Shown: positions 12,615 to 25,239, numbered from the stretch's first letter. The stretch is DNA of 64,000 nt from Apostichopus japonicus (GCF_037975245.1 NC_092582.1:16270077-16334076); one strand, 5' to 3'. The notes: generated from the sequence alone by a model not told the origin. Numbers and translations are program-made.

Positions 12615-12745
12615 CTAATGAAGCATATTATAAAATGCTCGTCTTCTAACTGGAACAACTGCGCAAATCTTCACACAGGTTTCTGCTTTTTGCCTTCTTT
12701 CCGGAGAGGGTGTTCTGTACTAAGTTGAGAGCTGTTCAAGGTGTT
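12615..12745 (-). other. Probable 5' UTR exon of the WDR38-like gene (left edge firm, right edge approximate)
   Basis: On the minus strand, CATTAG followed by GTAAGTCAA is a near-consensus donor (GT at 12614-12613). Joining this exon to the acceptor at 10922 puts a TAG directly before the coding exon in the WD-protein frame. The exon can therefore only be non-coding, which fits translation starting at 10879. The transcription start is unknown; 12745 is a guess. Confidence 0.4.
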
Positions 12746-13974
12746 TCTGTTAGTGTCAACTCGTGGTCGTTACTAATATAACTAGTGACATTGACTCCAA
12801 ATACGTGTCCAGGCTGACGACCTTAGACCTCAGGCGATTATTAGGAGTTTAGGCAAGATGTCGTTGGCAAACACAAATATCTGACACTTTCTAATATGAG
12901 GAATTAAGTAAGGGGGGGAGCAGTGACGGAATTATGGTTGGGAATACCGAGTCCACCTGGCACGTTCCGGCCCCATATTAAGCCCCTTCGCCCACTCCCC
13001 CGCCCACATAAAACATCGTAGTTCCATTGCGATCTGAATGAACTCTATCATCCCAAGCTTGATCCTGAGCTATATTTGCGCCTGCAGTCTAATCGATCAC
13101 TTTGCAGTCAAGCTAGGTTAGTCTCATCTACGAGCCTTCATCGTGAGAAAAAAGTAAAGAGTTTTGCTGATAATAGTAAAAACTTTTGTTGTAAGAAGGG
13201 ACTTTAACTCGTCATGGATGTATATACAACAACGCCTTTACCCTCATATTTTATTTATTATTTTAGAGAGATTTTACTACAAGTTTGTGATACATATTCA
13301 AAATGGATAAAAATATTAGAAGTTAGAAAAACAGTAAGGAATTTTGTTGATATTAATTGCTTATTTTAAGAAGGGACCTATGTTATAACAATAAGTTCTT
13401 CAGGGAAGTGTCTAAGCAATCGCCGATCTATTCCTAATGTGAAGTATTAGAGAGACTTTGAAAGTTCGTACCGGTATAGCTTTAACCCTAAGCTCCTTCA
13501 AAATGAAGAATAAATTGATGAACTTTGTTTATATTTATAATATTCTTTTAGGAAGGGACCTATGTTATGCCAATTGACTTACACAACAATCCTTCCAAGT
13601 TAGAAAAGCTGTTAGGACGTTTGTTTGTTGCGCGTTGTTTCACGTGTCGAGTTGTTGCGAATGCGCCTAGATGTTGTGTAGCGTTGTAACAATCTCTGCG
13701 TCTAATATGGTGCGCATTTCTGTATCTTCACTGAATATGCTATTACGCGTATGATATGCTGATGCTGTACCATCGCGCGCGCATCTCGCACGCAAAGGCA
13801 TGACTAGCCATAATACAATGTGTATTTTCAAATGTTGGATCTCTATAGCTCTGTGGGCTCAAGGTTAGGTCTCGACTATAGGCTGAGTTGATGTTGAGTT
13901 TGTCCTGCTATAGTTTGTATTCCTTTGAGTGACTTTGAAAACAGCCGTTACATCAGAAGGACTAACATTACAAG
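12746..13974. other. Intergenic region between the divergent WDR38-like and ODAD3 genes
   Basis: About 1.2 kb separates the two head-to-head genes and must carry both promoters. The right half holds three diverged copies of a ~180-bp repeat (13150-13600). A CpG-containing stretch (13620-13800) with CACGTG and several CGCG words follows just before the ODAD3 start. No TATA box or exon is evident. Confidence 0.5.
13150..13600. repeat. Three diverged tandem copies of a ~180-bp unit
   Basis: The word AAGAAGGGAC or AGGAAGGGAC recurs at 13193, 13368 and 13550 (spacings 175 and 182). Each copy is preceded by TTTTG or TTTGT plus an AT-rich run. The first two are followed by TTAGAGAGA-type words at 13264 and 13448. 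The second and third share GGGACCTATGTTAT. This looks like an old tandem duplication of a satellite-like unit, now strongly diverged. Confidence 0.6.
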
Positions 13975-14560
13975 ATGTCTAGTAAAGGGGATCCAATGAA
14001 TGCGTGGTCAATATACGACCATATTGATGAGTACAGAGGAAAGGTTGCCTTAAAAGGTATTATTAGGCACACTTTCAAATTTTGTTGTGTACTCAGTTTT
14101 AAATACTGTATCTATTTTGTTTCATAATGCTTTCAAAATTCCGCTCACCGTGCTCACCATGTGCTAACCTACCTGTCATATTTGTCCGGCAGGCCTTTAT
14201 ATAAATATTAGTTGTATGAAGTATATATATATATATATATATAAATGAAAATCGTAATGAGCTGGAAAATCAAGAACAGTGAAAAAACTTTCAGCCTCCA
14301 CCGGGATTCGAACCACGGGCCTCCCGCTCTGTACGCGGACACCCTAACCACTAGGCTATGGACGCTGATTGTATGTCCAGAGGTTCGAAACCGGTAAGGA
14401 AGATCGTAATTCCACTGTAGGCGTTTGTCACCTATATCGAACAATACTAGTTCTGTTTTTGGTGACATATTTTGCCTTACTCTAGAGATCAAACATGATG
14501 CTATCCAACTCGAAAATCATTTGTGATTCCTAAAGCCGGATCTCGAAAGAGATACTTGCA

Positions 14561-14633
<73 letters not shown>

Positions 14634-17600
14634 ATGATGTTTCAATGAACATTTAAATATTGTTTAAGCGTTTCTTAATATTTCTGTCTTTTCTTGTTTT
14701 GCTCAATACGATAGAGCGTGATCACAGAGCCTACTACGAAAGCTCTCAGTTTAAGAAGAAACAGAACGACCTGACGATCAGATCACTGCGGGATAAAAAT
14801 AAAGAGAAACGAGTCAGCCTTGCACAGAAAACACTAGAGGTATAACGAAAACTGATAGGCCCCGTACTGAGTTGAGTACAGGCCTATATACACGATTTTG
14901 GTAACGTGTGCAAATATACGGGATGGACAGCAATCAAGAAGTAAAACAAAGATTCCTTATTAAGTTCGAAATATAATAATTAGATCTGTATATTTGTCTT
15001 TACTGAACTTTGTAGCAATGACCTCTGTTTTGTCATCATGCTTTGTGTGATAGACAAAAAATATAATGGTTAGCCATATGGTCTAATTGTTTTACTTTGG
15101 CTAATAACGGTTTCCGTCAGAACATCTATAGGCCTATATATAGTCACAGAGACATTTCGGAGTTGGAATTCAAGGAGACGCGACCGCTACATTCATTATT
15201 GGTATATGTAGTAGAGATAATTGTACGTCATTAACAACATTTCCGAACAGCAAATCCTAAATCCATTTGGGAAATATCACAGGTTTAATGTTTGGGCTTC
15301 ACACACAAGACTAAAGTTGACTTTTGTTTATATTTATTTATTTATATATTTACAATGTTTATTTTCTGTAATGGAGAAAGACTTTGCAAAATTGTGTATA
15401 AAAATATTGAACCCCTTAACATAAACTAATCCTGGAATTTGTTTCAGAAGGCATACTATACATTCTTGAAATAATAATATTAATATAATATAAATATATT
15501 ATCTTGAAATATAAAGGACAAACGAAGAAATTAAAAAGTTTCGGATCCTTTGACATCACAGATTTGCACAATGACAGCTTTTCCAGCCATATACGAGTTG
15601 TAAAGTAGGATATCAACCCCCCCCCCCTCTCTCTCTCCTTCCCCACCCATTCTATCTCCAAACGGGAAAAGTTGTTCCTCACAAAGATCTCTGTCACAGA
15701 AGTTAAAGATGATGGTTCCGTTTGGGCCTCCTTTAAACATGATCATACTGTCTAGGGAAAGATCAAAAGCTTATACCAAACTCAAGTGAATGAGTTTGTA
15801 ATTTTTTTTACAATTTTGTGCAAATGATGCTAAAATTTGATAGCAACGCTAATCACTTTATATCAAATATTATTATCTTTGCATTTTCATTTGATTTGAT
15901 TTGATTTGAAGGGAGATGAACGAGTCATCATTTCTGCTCTGAGTGATGAGAAGGAAACTCAATTGGCTTTGAGGAGAAAGACCGCCGAGGTAAGAAGAGA
16001 AACTAGCCTCGTTATAATTAGATGACATCAGTTGAAATATCATAATCATTGCATTGATGCATGCACGCATTCATTTTAAATGTTCTTAGCCTTCTAATGG
16101 TTGCATTGTATATTTCCATTATCTGGGATTATATCACATCTTTACTTAAAGGGATGGGTATACCTTGTGTTGAAGGGAGGATTTCTTGGTGCATCTATCT
16201 ATAGCAGGGACTAATTAGGGACTTATTAGCCAGGGGGAGCAATGGGAGCGATCGCTACCCCCCCCCCCTCCCACGTTGTGTACCCGAAAAATAAAATTTA
16301 ACTATAAGCAGGAAATATCATTAAAGCCCTCTTTTCAGGTTGAAGGAAGCTAAGCGGCCCTTTTCATTCTTTCCCTGCAATTCGACTGTTACGTAATACA
16401 AAACACTTATTATTGTTAATTTCCTGCAACGTGGGAGGCATTTTTGCCAAAAATTTCTTTGTACATCATGGCGCTCCGTTATAAGTGTAATGATGCTCCC
16501 TTTGTGAGAAATACCCCTTTTTGAAGTTCTACCCCCCCTTCTCCCTTTTCATATTTCTGGCTACGTCCCTGAATCTATAGCATATACAGCTATAGCCTAT
16601 ACTATAGCCTATACTGATAGTAAAGTGCATAGTAATAAAGCACAAGGGTTGTATACTATTAAGGTGATGTCAGAAAGTCGGTAGGATGACAGAAGGCGGC
16701 TGAGTGAGAAAAGTTGAAAAAATGAATCAGTAAACTTGAAACCCGAAGAACGTTTTCGTTGTTTTTTTCATGCGAATGGTTAAATATATAACTGATAGGA
16801 ATATAAATTAAGTCACGAAATGTGTAATGTCTCCTATAATATACGAGATACTGACGTCTACCACCATCCCCTTACCGTATTGCTTTTATGGTTGTACACA
16901 TAAATATAACACTATTATTTTTTTTGCCTGCGGAAGACTGCTGTGGAAGAGCTTGACCAGAAGTCATGTGAACTATCCAAACAGTTGAATCTGCTAAGAT
17001 ACGAAAGAGAACAAAAAGAGCAGAAAGTTAAAGAGTTGGATGTTTGCTTTAACCGTATGAAGGATCTTGCAGATCAAAGTACAGAGAAACACGAGAAATT
17101 CGATAGACAGGTACATTTTATATTAAACTACGGATAAAATATTGTACACACTGAACGAGGATACTAACATTTTAGCTATTTTTATCGACATTTTTATTCA
17201 TTTCTTTCAAATGATATATAAGTCAGAAGTCAATGTAACTTAAAATAGTACGAAAAATCCCAATTACAAATGTATATTAGTGAAAGAAACCTGCCTGCAT
17301 TGAAAAGAACAAGAATAACAAAATCGATATCACTCGATCGATTGATTATAGCTTCTTTCCGTTACTATACCTTGATTACTTTGAATCGATGGATCTATCT
17401 TGGGTGAAGCTTGAATATGATATTAATTGTAATGTTTTGTTTTATCTTTGCTTAAATTAGATTCCTTAAAGTACAATTATTTTCTAAAAGTTTGATTGAT
17501 AATCATTCGATCCCATGGATTCATTGCCATAACTTTCAATCACTATCTGATTGCCATAACTTTCAGTCACTAGAGTTTGGATGTATTTACCAATTCGATA

Positions 17601-20600
17601 AAACTCCGATATTATAGTTAAATTTATATGCAGTACCCAGGATTTCGCGAAGGTTTCTTATTCACGATATTTTATTATTTCAGACACAACGGGTGATCGA
17701 AAATAACTTGGACAAAGCCAAAATTAAGTATGAAACAGCAAAGAAAATACAGAAGAGTTACCAGGCTATTGTAAAATGCCTAGAGGAGGTAAGAATGAAA
17801 ACATATCTCTCTTCTTCCGTTTGTATGTGATCGTAGTTAACGGCATGATTACGTTATCGAGCACGTGCATTATAAAGACTCTTCGAGTACTTTCCAGTGG
17901 ATTCTACTTTTGATGATTACATACAAGAAAAAGAGAAAACAAAAACAGAAGAGCATGAACAGATTGCAAGATGACTTAATTATAGAAGCCAGTGTAGGTT
18001 CTAATTTATATTTATTGTCATCATTTTGCTGAACCGATATTATTTGACCCTGATTTGTTTTGTTGTTTCAATTGATAAAAAAAGGAGAGACTGACTCTAC
18101 CGAAGAAACTTCGAGCACTGGAACGATCTCTAGACGAGCAGAGGGCGGAATTACAAGAATTAAAAGAAATCAATAAGGATGCCCACATCAAAAGAGATAC
18201 AGCTAAGGTACCGTGATGAACCATCACTGACTCTTATTACCTCCCAGCCCCCCCCCCCCACAACAGCCCGAGGTTTCAGAATATTAGAGGGAACCGGCCA
18301 AATCATTAACTTTCACAATATTTTTTTTATAGGAAATGGGGGACGGGGAATCTAATTCACTTAGACAGGACGTCATGGGCCCGGGGATGCGGCTTTGATT
18401 CTCCCGACTGATTGTAAGAAAAAAAAACCGTTGGATGAAAGTGTTTTCTTCACACTGACGATGGGGGTGCTGAACCTCTCAAACATATCAACACGTATAG
18501 CTTAATACCGATATGTGTTAGGGGTGGGTGGGGGTGTTCAGAGTGGAAGGAAAGGGCGCACATTCATCCCTCCAAATGGACCCTTTTTCTTAACTCTGTT
18601 TGTGACTTATAGCCACTGAATTAGCATGTTTAACGATTTCATATAGCCTCCTTGAGTAAGGAGGATTGGCCTTAAAAACCGCAATGGTTCTTTAAATATT
18701 ATTTCAAGAAGAAATTGGGACAGACATCCAAGGCAGGGTGATCACTTTTAAATACTCCTCATGACAAATACATAAAATATGTTTGTGTACCCCCACCCCC
18801 ACCACCACCCCCACCACCACCACCACTACCCCATTTCTTCATTCTCTCCTCCTCTCATACACATCTCTTCTTCCTAATCAACAAACATAACTATTTCGCA
18901 ACCCTTCGGCTAGTTCTTATTCCATGACCTACAATGAAAAGAGTGACATAGGTGATAAAGTAGAAAGGGAGACATTTTCTCCCTCCCAACTCCAACCTGC
19001 ACCCCCTCCCCCTAACCCCACATGAGATGATGTCCGTGACTTTTCTTATTGTCTCTTTAATGACAAAAGGCTGAACAAACCCAGCTGGAACAGAAGATGA
19101 TTGAAGCCAAGCGATTTAGGGATCGTCATTTGACCAGGATGAAGAAACAGGCCGAAAAACAGAAGGATTTACAGGAAAAAATCGAGCGACGAGCTAGGGC
19201 TACCATACAACAGGATGATCCGTTTCAAGGTCTGTCTTAATCCAGTGGTTTAAAGATTAACAATTGTTTCTGAATGACAAACTCGTGATACTGACTTGAC
19301 ATCACATATCGTCATGATACTGTGGTTACAGTCTCAATGTAAGGTGACTATTGTTAATTGAGAGCGGATCAAGTTGTTTGTGTTTCGTGCCCAGACTCTC
19401 ATCTTAGTTGACTTTTCTTCAACAAAAATAACAGTATTTTTATATCATATAACACATCAGACTGAATGTTATGGTATATAATATAGGCCTATACATGGAG
19501 CGAATATAAATATAATCATTTGGGTCTGTCACTAAACGATCTTTAATGTGATATATCTAATATAGTTCGTTATTCACATAAAGAGGAAACATTCTATACA
19601 CACACGATCCTAACTATACGCAATAGAACTAGTAATATATTTTGTCTTTCAACAAGCCTAGTATACTATATATAAGCAAACCAGCAAGAGGCTATATACA
19701 TTTCGTGCTGAAATGTTTATATTTGCGATATCGTGTAGTGATATCGCTTATATCTGTATTTGTAGATGGACAGCAACCATCCCGTATGGACGAGGAAGAA
19801 TGGATAAAAGTGACAACCTTTGATGAGGCCCTCCGACGAATCAAAGACGCTACGGGGGTCTCTAGTGTTGAGGTAACTAATTAGTTTCCATATTACGAAA
19901 AAACGTACACTCATATAGCAACAAAACACAAAGCCCATGTTAACCATATACCTCAAAAGTCTTAAAGGCAGTTAGTTGAATAAAAACAAAAGTCTCTGTT
20001 GCATGAATAAGTAATTACACAGAGACCAGATGATAATCACAGTTAAATACAGCGATATTGATATATTTAATCACGATAGGGGGAGTAGAGAGATGGGGAG
20101 GGGGATGGGGGAGTCTCCCAATAGGTTGTTGAAACTCGACTTGATGTATATGTATAATGAACAGACCAATTACACTGGAAATTGTGGGGAAATGTCTAAA
20201 TCATCTATTTCAGAAAAGGGGGACAGATATTATAAGTTTCGTTGGTCTGCTGCTATTCCCGTGAGTCGGTCGTTTTTCATTTTTAATATTATCCAACAGG
20301 AAATCGAGGTCCGTTTCTTGAATCAAGATCACACATACGACCACCTGTCACTACAGAAGAAAACAGCAGAGAAGACATGTAAATATCTTAAAGACCAGAA
20401 AGGACAATTACAGAAACAATACGAAGCCATGAAATACAGCGGCGAGAGCAGAATGTCTCAGTAAGTCCATCATTAAGACGTCCGTCCTAACTTCCCCGTG
20501 ACGATTTTCAAAGACACCGATGGGCTGATGCAATGCATAAATCATCGAGTCATATTCAGGATGTCGTTTCATTAGTTATGCTTTGGGTTCCATTGTCGCC

Positions 20601-23600
20601 AAGACCCCCCCCCCCACCACCCTTACATTGACGGGCATGCGGGGATAGGGTAACGTGCCATTAAATTATGAATTCAGTTCCATCGGTTTCATTTGCAATA
20701 TAGTAAGGGACAAGTCCATGTTGTGAAATTTACAAAGTAATATCAAAACAGTAAGAGGCATCCGTAGTTTGGAATTGTAGGCTCCAGTGTTTAATAAGTT
20801 TCTATAGAATTATCCTTATTATTCTGTCATGATTATGACGCTAAGGAGAGAGGGGGAGGGTATGGGGGTATGGGAGGTGAGGGGGACTAAGAAGAACGAA
20901 GGGTTTAATTCAACTAGTATCAAGTATAGCATATAGATAGACAACCCTGAATAGCAAACATTAAAGCATTAATTCCATTGGAGAAAAAATATGATTTATC
21001 TATGTTTCCTATTTAATTCTTTATGTTCATGAAAGTATTTACAGCAAAATCATCCACTGATTTTGCCTCAGTGAGTGTGATTTTATGTTTGAAACTGGCT
21101 TAATCATATGTGCGCATGTGCTCACACTAATAGCTTAGCACAGAAACATGAAACGACAAATTAAAAAGACAAAAAAAAAATCGATGAAAACATTATTTTC
21201 CTCGTTTTCCAACGCGATGTATTCTCTCAAATTGCCTAAAAACTTTATGACATTCTATTTTGTATTTTTCGAAAGAGGAGAACAAATGTTGGAGAGGATG
21301 AAAGACCATTTCGACAAAGACAAAGAGAGATTGGAATTAAATACCGCATCACTGGACCGCTCTCATCGGCTGCTAGTTTCAATGAAAGAGGGATCTAACC
21401 ATCTTTATGAAACACTCAAGGAAATAAAACTTACCTTAGTAAGTATCAAAACAATATATTACACATTTTATACAATTTCGGAAACAATTGACCTTATGTA
21501 CGAATTTCATTCCACGTTACCAGTGTCGTAACTACTCATCTCTCGACTCACAAAATTTCAGAAATAAGGTAATTCGACTGACAAGCACTTCATATTCCCC
21601 TCTCCTCCCCCTCCCCTCCCCCTTCCCTCCCCGTCCACAATAAAGTTAAACCGTGACTCGATTTAGCAAAATCACTGATTATGATTCAACTCGACTTTAA
21701 AAGCCTTGGTTTATCAGTATTTTGCCAAAATATGCTAGAAATTCAAATAAATGGTCACTAAGGCACAGACTTCAACATTCATTTTACTAAAAAAAAAAAA
21801 TTATTTTATTACAACGAGACATTAACATGTCGAGGCGATCCCTCCTCTGTCTGGAAATAATAATGAAGGGATCACGGCCTCTAGGAGAATGCTTTTTGCA
21901 AAACGTCTAGCATATTTTTTAGCATGCAAAACCTTGGGGACAATATGTGAATGAATATATTTACTGCTCTGTTTAAAAACTGACCTGTGTACTGACTGAA
22001 GGTACCGAATAAAAATCATTACATTTTATTTAGTTTGATAACATGTGTTATTTCCAAATGTTAGTTTTAGTATCAAATTTCTGGTTATGTTGTGTGTGCG
22101 ATATTAGGCGTGTTATATTTCTTCCCAATAACCTGATCGACCCAGTAATAGCAACGTCCCCCCCCACCTTCCCCTACCCGTTCCGACCCCAGTACTCGCT
22201 CAGACCTGTTATGCCATCTCTATCACTCACTTAATTTATACGTCTGTTTGTTGATTAGAGTAAACGTTGAAATTTGCGAAAGATAGGAAGCCTTTAACTT
22301 CAACAGTGAAGTATATATTAAATGCACGATCAGGGTACAACCAATAATAATGGAACCAACAGGCCTCCGTATATAAACCGATTGCAATTTTCTACATCGT
22401 TTTTCAAAACAAGGTTGCTTTTTTTGTTAGTTCTACAGAATTATTCATAATGTAACTGAAGATCTGCAAATAAGATAGCTACTGAGCTAATTAATATATC
22501 CAAATAACATTAGTAGACGGAAAAATTGATGCCTCATTTTCTCGTACGTTTTCACGGTAGGCCTGCCTGTATAATGTCAGTTACAGGTTATAACATTAGG
22601 TTCAAAAGTAACGATACCCGGTTCCGCAACTTCCAGTATTTAGCCGTATGCGGAAAACGGAAGTTGTGTTAAATCTACGGTAGCCTACGATGACCAAAAG
22701 TACTACGACTACTTCATATAGCATCTACTTAATGAAAATATCTGAAGCTATGAGGCGTTGTTGGATAAGAGAACAATATGGACTGATTCGGATTTATTAA
22801 CAAACGGGCATGCGAAGAAGGTGCAGGGCAGATGTAGAGAGGGGTGGGGGGGGGGATGGGGCGGTAGACTGGATCGAAGTACGAAATGAAGTTCAGTTCC
22901 AACTTAAATAAAAGAGATATGTCTGATAGATATAATTGCAACATATATTGAATTGTGGAAGACAAGGCTCAAGGAATATATCAAGCTGTTTGTAACGGTA
23001 ATAACATCTGTCCTATTCTATTTCTCACCAGCCTTTACGTAACACCGCTCCCTCAGACGATCCCGTTGATGTCCTAAATGTGTGTGAGAATAAAATTGTG
23101 CACCTCATGAACCAAGCAAATCTTAAAGACGCCGCGTCGGTTACAGATGTTAAGAAATGTCCAGAGGTAACGTAACAGAAAAGAATAGCCCAGCTCATCA
23201 ATATAACCCAGACCGCCCATTGACGTACTGTACCGTCAAAGAGTGGGGTGAATTTGTGAAGTCTAAGGTCATTTTCAAAACGAAGAAATGAGTTAAACGA
23301 ACGGAGGATGACAGAAAGCATATGTGATCAAGACTACTAATGAAGGGATATGTGGGGGGGGGGGGACGGGTGGTGTGAAGGTGTTACCAGGGGCATAGCC
23401 CTCACCTTTGACCAAATAACACCTACGAGGTTAGGGGGAGGAGTAGTGGGTGCGTGTCGGAGGATATGCCTGGTAAGGTGAGGCCTGTACCAACAATTCT
23501 GAGGAGGTTAAGCAACCATTTATGGAGCGGCACCAACAATTTAAGTAGGGGCACAATAATCATGCCCTGTAACTTGTGGCTTGGAAGGGGTGGGGATGGG

Positions 23601-24348
23601 GCAATGTAGGCTGCATGGCGGACAGTGCGATCCCCCTATGCCCCGGACTGACTGCGGACCCGGGTTAGGGACTCGTTGTGAGTATACTATATGGCTGTGA
23701 GATCTTTGAAACTCTAAAACCCTAACAATATGCAGAAATCATGTGACAAAAAAGTAAAAATTTGCATCTTTTCATGTTCATTTTCATAGTTTCGAGAGTA
23801 CATGGAGTCTCATATCTCGGCAGATAATCTTCGAGTTAATTTGGATCAACCAGACCAGTACGACTCAGGTGAGATTTTACAAAAGTAACTTCACATCATC
23901 AGAAATTGGTAAGGAAACAGATTCTTTAGGGACCAAGCTTTTTTCTCTGGATGAGGGGGAGAGAGGGGGGGGGTGGTGAGGAGAGAAGGCGACAGAGTCG
24001 ATAGTATGAGGAGATATAATTGGACAGATAGGGCAAGATAGGGGAGGGAATGGAGAGAGAGTAACAGAATGGAGAGGGGAGCGAGGCGGACAGAGGGGAA
24101 GACGGGTGAAAGAATGGCCCCTCTCTGTCTCTATATTAAGTCGTCCTCATATGTGACTTTAACTAGCAAAGAAAACACAAAGCAACACAAATAAACCAAC
24201 GATTCTGCCTTATTCTTTTCTAGACGGTTTCGGTTATGACAGCCAGGATAACGAGGAGATGATGACGAATGCTGACATAAAGAAACAGGGCCAGCAACTC
24301 ATGGACTTTAAGAGGAATAAAAGACGAACCAAGAAGAGGAAGTCGTAA
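13975..24348 (+). CDS. ODAD3: ODAD3 (CCDC151) homolog, outer dynein arm docking protein, complete, 13 exons
   Basis: The coding exons are 13975-14056, 14715-14839, 15912-15989, 16937-17110, 17684-17788, 18085-18207, 19070-19229, 19766-19872, 20300-20460, 21276-21438, 23032-23166, 23790-23868 and 24224-24348. All phases agree and give 538 residues (human 595). Landmarks match the human protein: RAYYESSQFKKKQND (human KAFFESSQWNIKKNQE), GDERVIISAL, FDEALRRIKDATGV, YEAMKYSGESRMS, FREYMESHISADN, and a basic C terminus NKRRTKKRKS after an acidic patch (YDSQDNEE). Most of the chain is Lys/Glu/Leu-rich heptad coiled coil (about residues 30-420). With ODAD1, ODAD2 and ODAD4 the protein anchors outer dynein arms on axonemal doublet microtubules; human loss causes primary ciliary dyskinesia. 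Introns carry a SINE (intron 1), a hAT-like element (intron 3) and simple repeats. Confidence 0.93.
14222..14366 (-). mobile_element. tRNA-derived SINE with an AT-repeat tail, in ODAD3 intron 1
   Basis: On the minus strand, 14365-14292 looks like a tRNA: stem-like GCGTCCA, A box TAGCCTAGTGGTTAGGGTG, an anticodon-arm-like CCGC-loop-GCGG, B box GTGGTTCGAATCCCGG, and TGGAGGC pairing with the 5' end apart from one mismatch. The T stem is mispaired and the loop would give anticodon ACA, so it is not a working tRNA gene. About 50 bases of non-tRNA body and an (AT)n tail at 14222-14243 follow, which is SINE architecture. It differs from the 10454 family. Confidence 0.65.
14564..14631. repeat. (TA)n microsatellite
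   Basis: About 34 perfect TA units lie in ODAD3 intron 1, some 80 bases upstream of exon 2. Confidence 0.95.
16205..16572. mobile_element. hAT-like non-autonomous element (MITE), 368 bp, in ODAD3 intron 3
   Basis: The left end opens CAGGGAC...TAGCCAGGGGGAG. The right end, read inward, opens TCAGGGACGTAGCCAG. ATCTATAG (8 bp) lies immediately outside both ends at 16197-16204 and 16573-16580, the target-duplication length of hAT elements. The interior is low-complexity and C/G-run rich, with no transposase. Confidence 0.75.
18788..18830. repeat. (CACCAC)n / C-rich simple repeat
   Basis: A run of CCCCCACC and CACCAC units in ODAD3 intron 6. Confidence 0.8.
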
Positions 24349-24464
24349 AAATCTTCATTAGCCTCTCATAGCTCCAACCCTTTAACTTTAACTATAACAT
24401 TACTTCCCAGACTTGTTAAAACTTTGAACCTCTTAATGCTTACACTTAGAAAAATGAACACGAG

Positions 24465-24470
24465 AATAAA
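24465..24470 (+). terminator. Poly(A) signal of ODAD3
   Basis: AATAAA lies 117 bases past the ODAD3 stop codon. Confidence 0.6.
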
Positions 24471-24935
24471 TAACAAAGAGATCAGTAAATAACTTTTTGT
24501 CCCTTTTTTTTTCTTCATTTCTTTTGGTTAAGACATGTTTTCTCTTTCATCAATTTATCACATAAACCACAACTGACAGTTGCTCCTTTAACCGTGTTTA
24601 TACCTTACCATATATAGCCTCAGAAAACAAAAGAATAGAAGGAAAAATGGGAAAAAACAATATGTGAGTGACAAAACAAACAAAAGCAAATAATAAATAA
24701 TAATTTTGCAATCATCAAAATCTTTTGCAAAACAGATTTTATCGCCGCGATAAATTTTGTAAATTTATGGCAATATTTTTGGCAGATCATTCATAGGTGT
24801 ATTCCAAAAGTCTGAGTCTTCATTGGTCCATTATACTTTCACAGGCATCTCTAAAATAAATAGTGGAAGTGTTTACCACTTTCATCGGGTTCAAATTAAC
24901 AGACACTGGAACAAACAAACTGCTATTCTTTCTTT

Positions 24936-25174
24936 GTATGTATGTATGTATGTATTTTAGATCCTCCTGCAAGCAGGAACTCGCGAAGAAGCCATCATTG
25001 GCTTATCAAAGCCACAAGCTGACCGAAGTCAGTCTCTGAGATTCATATTTTAACGCCCATGATTATGAATTGTCAACAACTCTGTAACTGGACGACATTC
25101 ATTAATCTTGGAGTGACGCGAACTCGGGACCTAATGATTTAAAGGCACCGACGTTAACCACTGAGCTAACACTC
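24936..25174 (-). mobile_element. tRNA-derived SINE, copy 2 of the 10454 family
   Basis: It is collinear with 10454-10690 over its whole length: the TATG-repeat tail, the CTGCAAGCAGGAACT word, TCAACAACTCTGTA, the B-box word CGAACTCGGGACC and the A-box word TTAACCACTGAGCTA, all in complement on the plus strand. Identity is high with scattered substitutions. Its 5' end (minus-strand sense) runs into five tandem copies of the A-box segment. Confidence 0.85.
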
Positions 25175-25239
25175 CACTGAGCTAACACTCCATTGAGCTA
25201 ACACTCCACTGAGCTAAAACTCCACTGAGCTAACACTCC
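25160..25239. repeat. Five tandem 16-bp units made from the SINE A-box head
   Basis: The unit ACTGAGCTAACACTCC occurs five times in a row, with single changes in unit 3 (ATTGAG) and unit 4 (CTAAAACTCC). The first unit is the normal start of the SINE at 24936-25174; the other four are extra copies. Each carries the GAGCTAA/TTAGCTC half of an A box. Confidence 0.9.

Noticed and set aside
14292-14366. Functional tRNA gene on the minus strand
   Set aside because: The T stem is mispaired, the anticodon would be ACA, and the sequence continues into a SINE-like body and tail.
14208-14492. Minus-strand ORF of 94 codons including SLVVRVSAYRAGG
   Set aside because: It is a translation of the tRNA-like SINE head and its AT tail (IYIYIY), not a protein gene.
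19717-19956. Minus-strand ORF of 79 codons
   Set aside because: It is antisense to ODAD3 exon 8.
25160-25239. CRISPR-like array
   Set aside because: The 16-bp units are directly adjacent with no spacers, in a eukaryotic SINE context.
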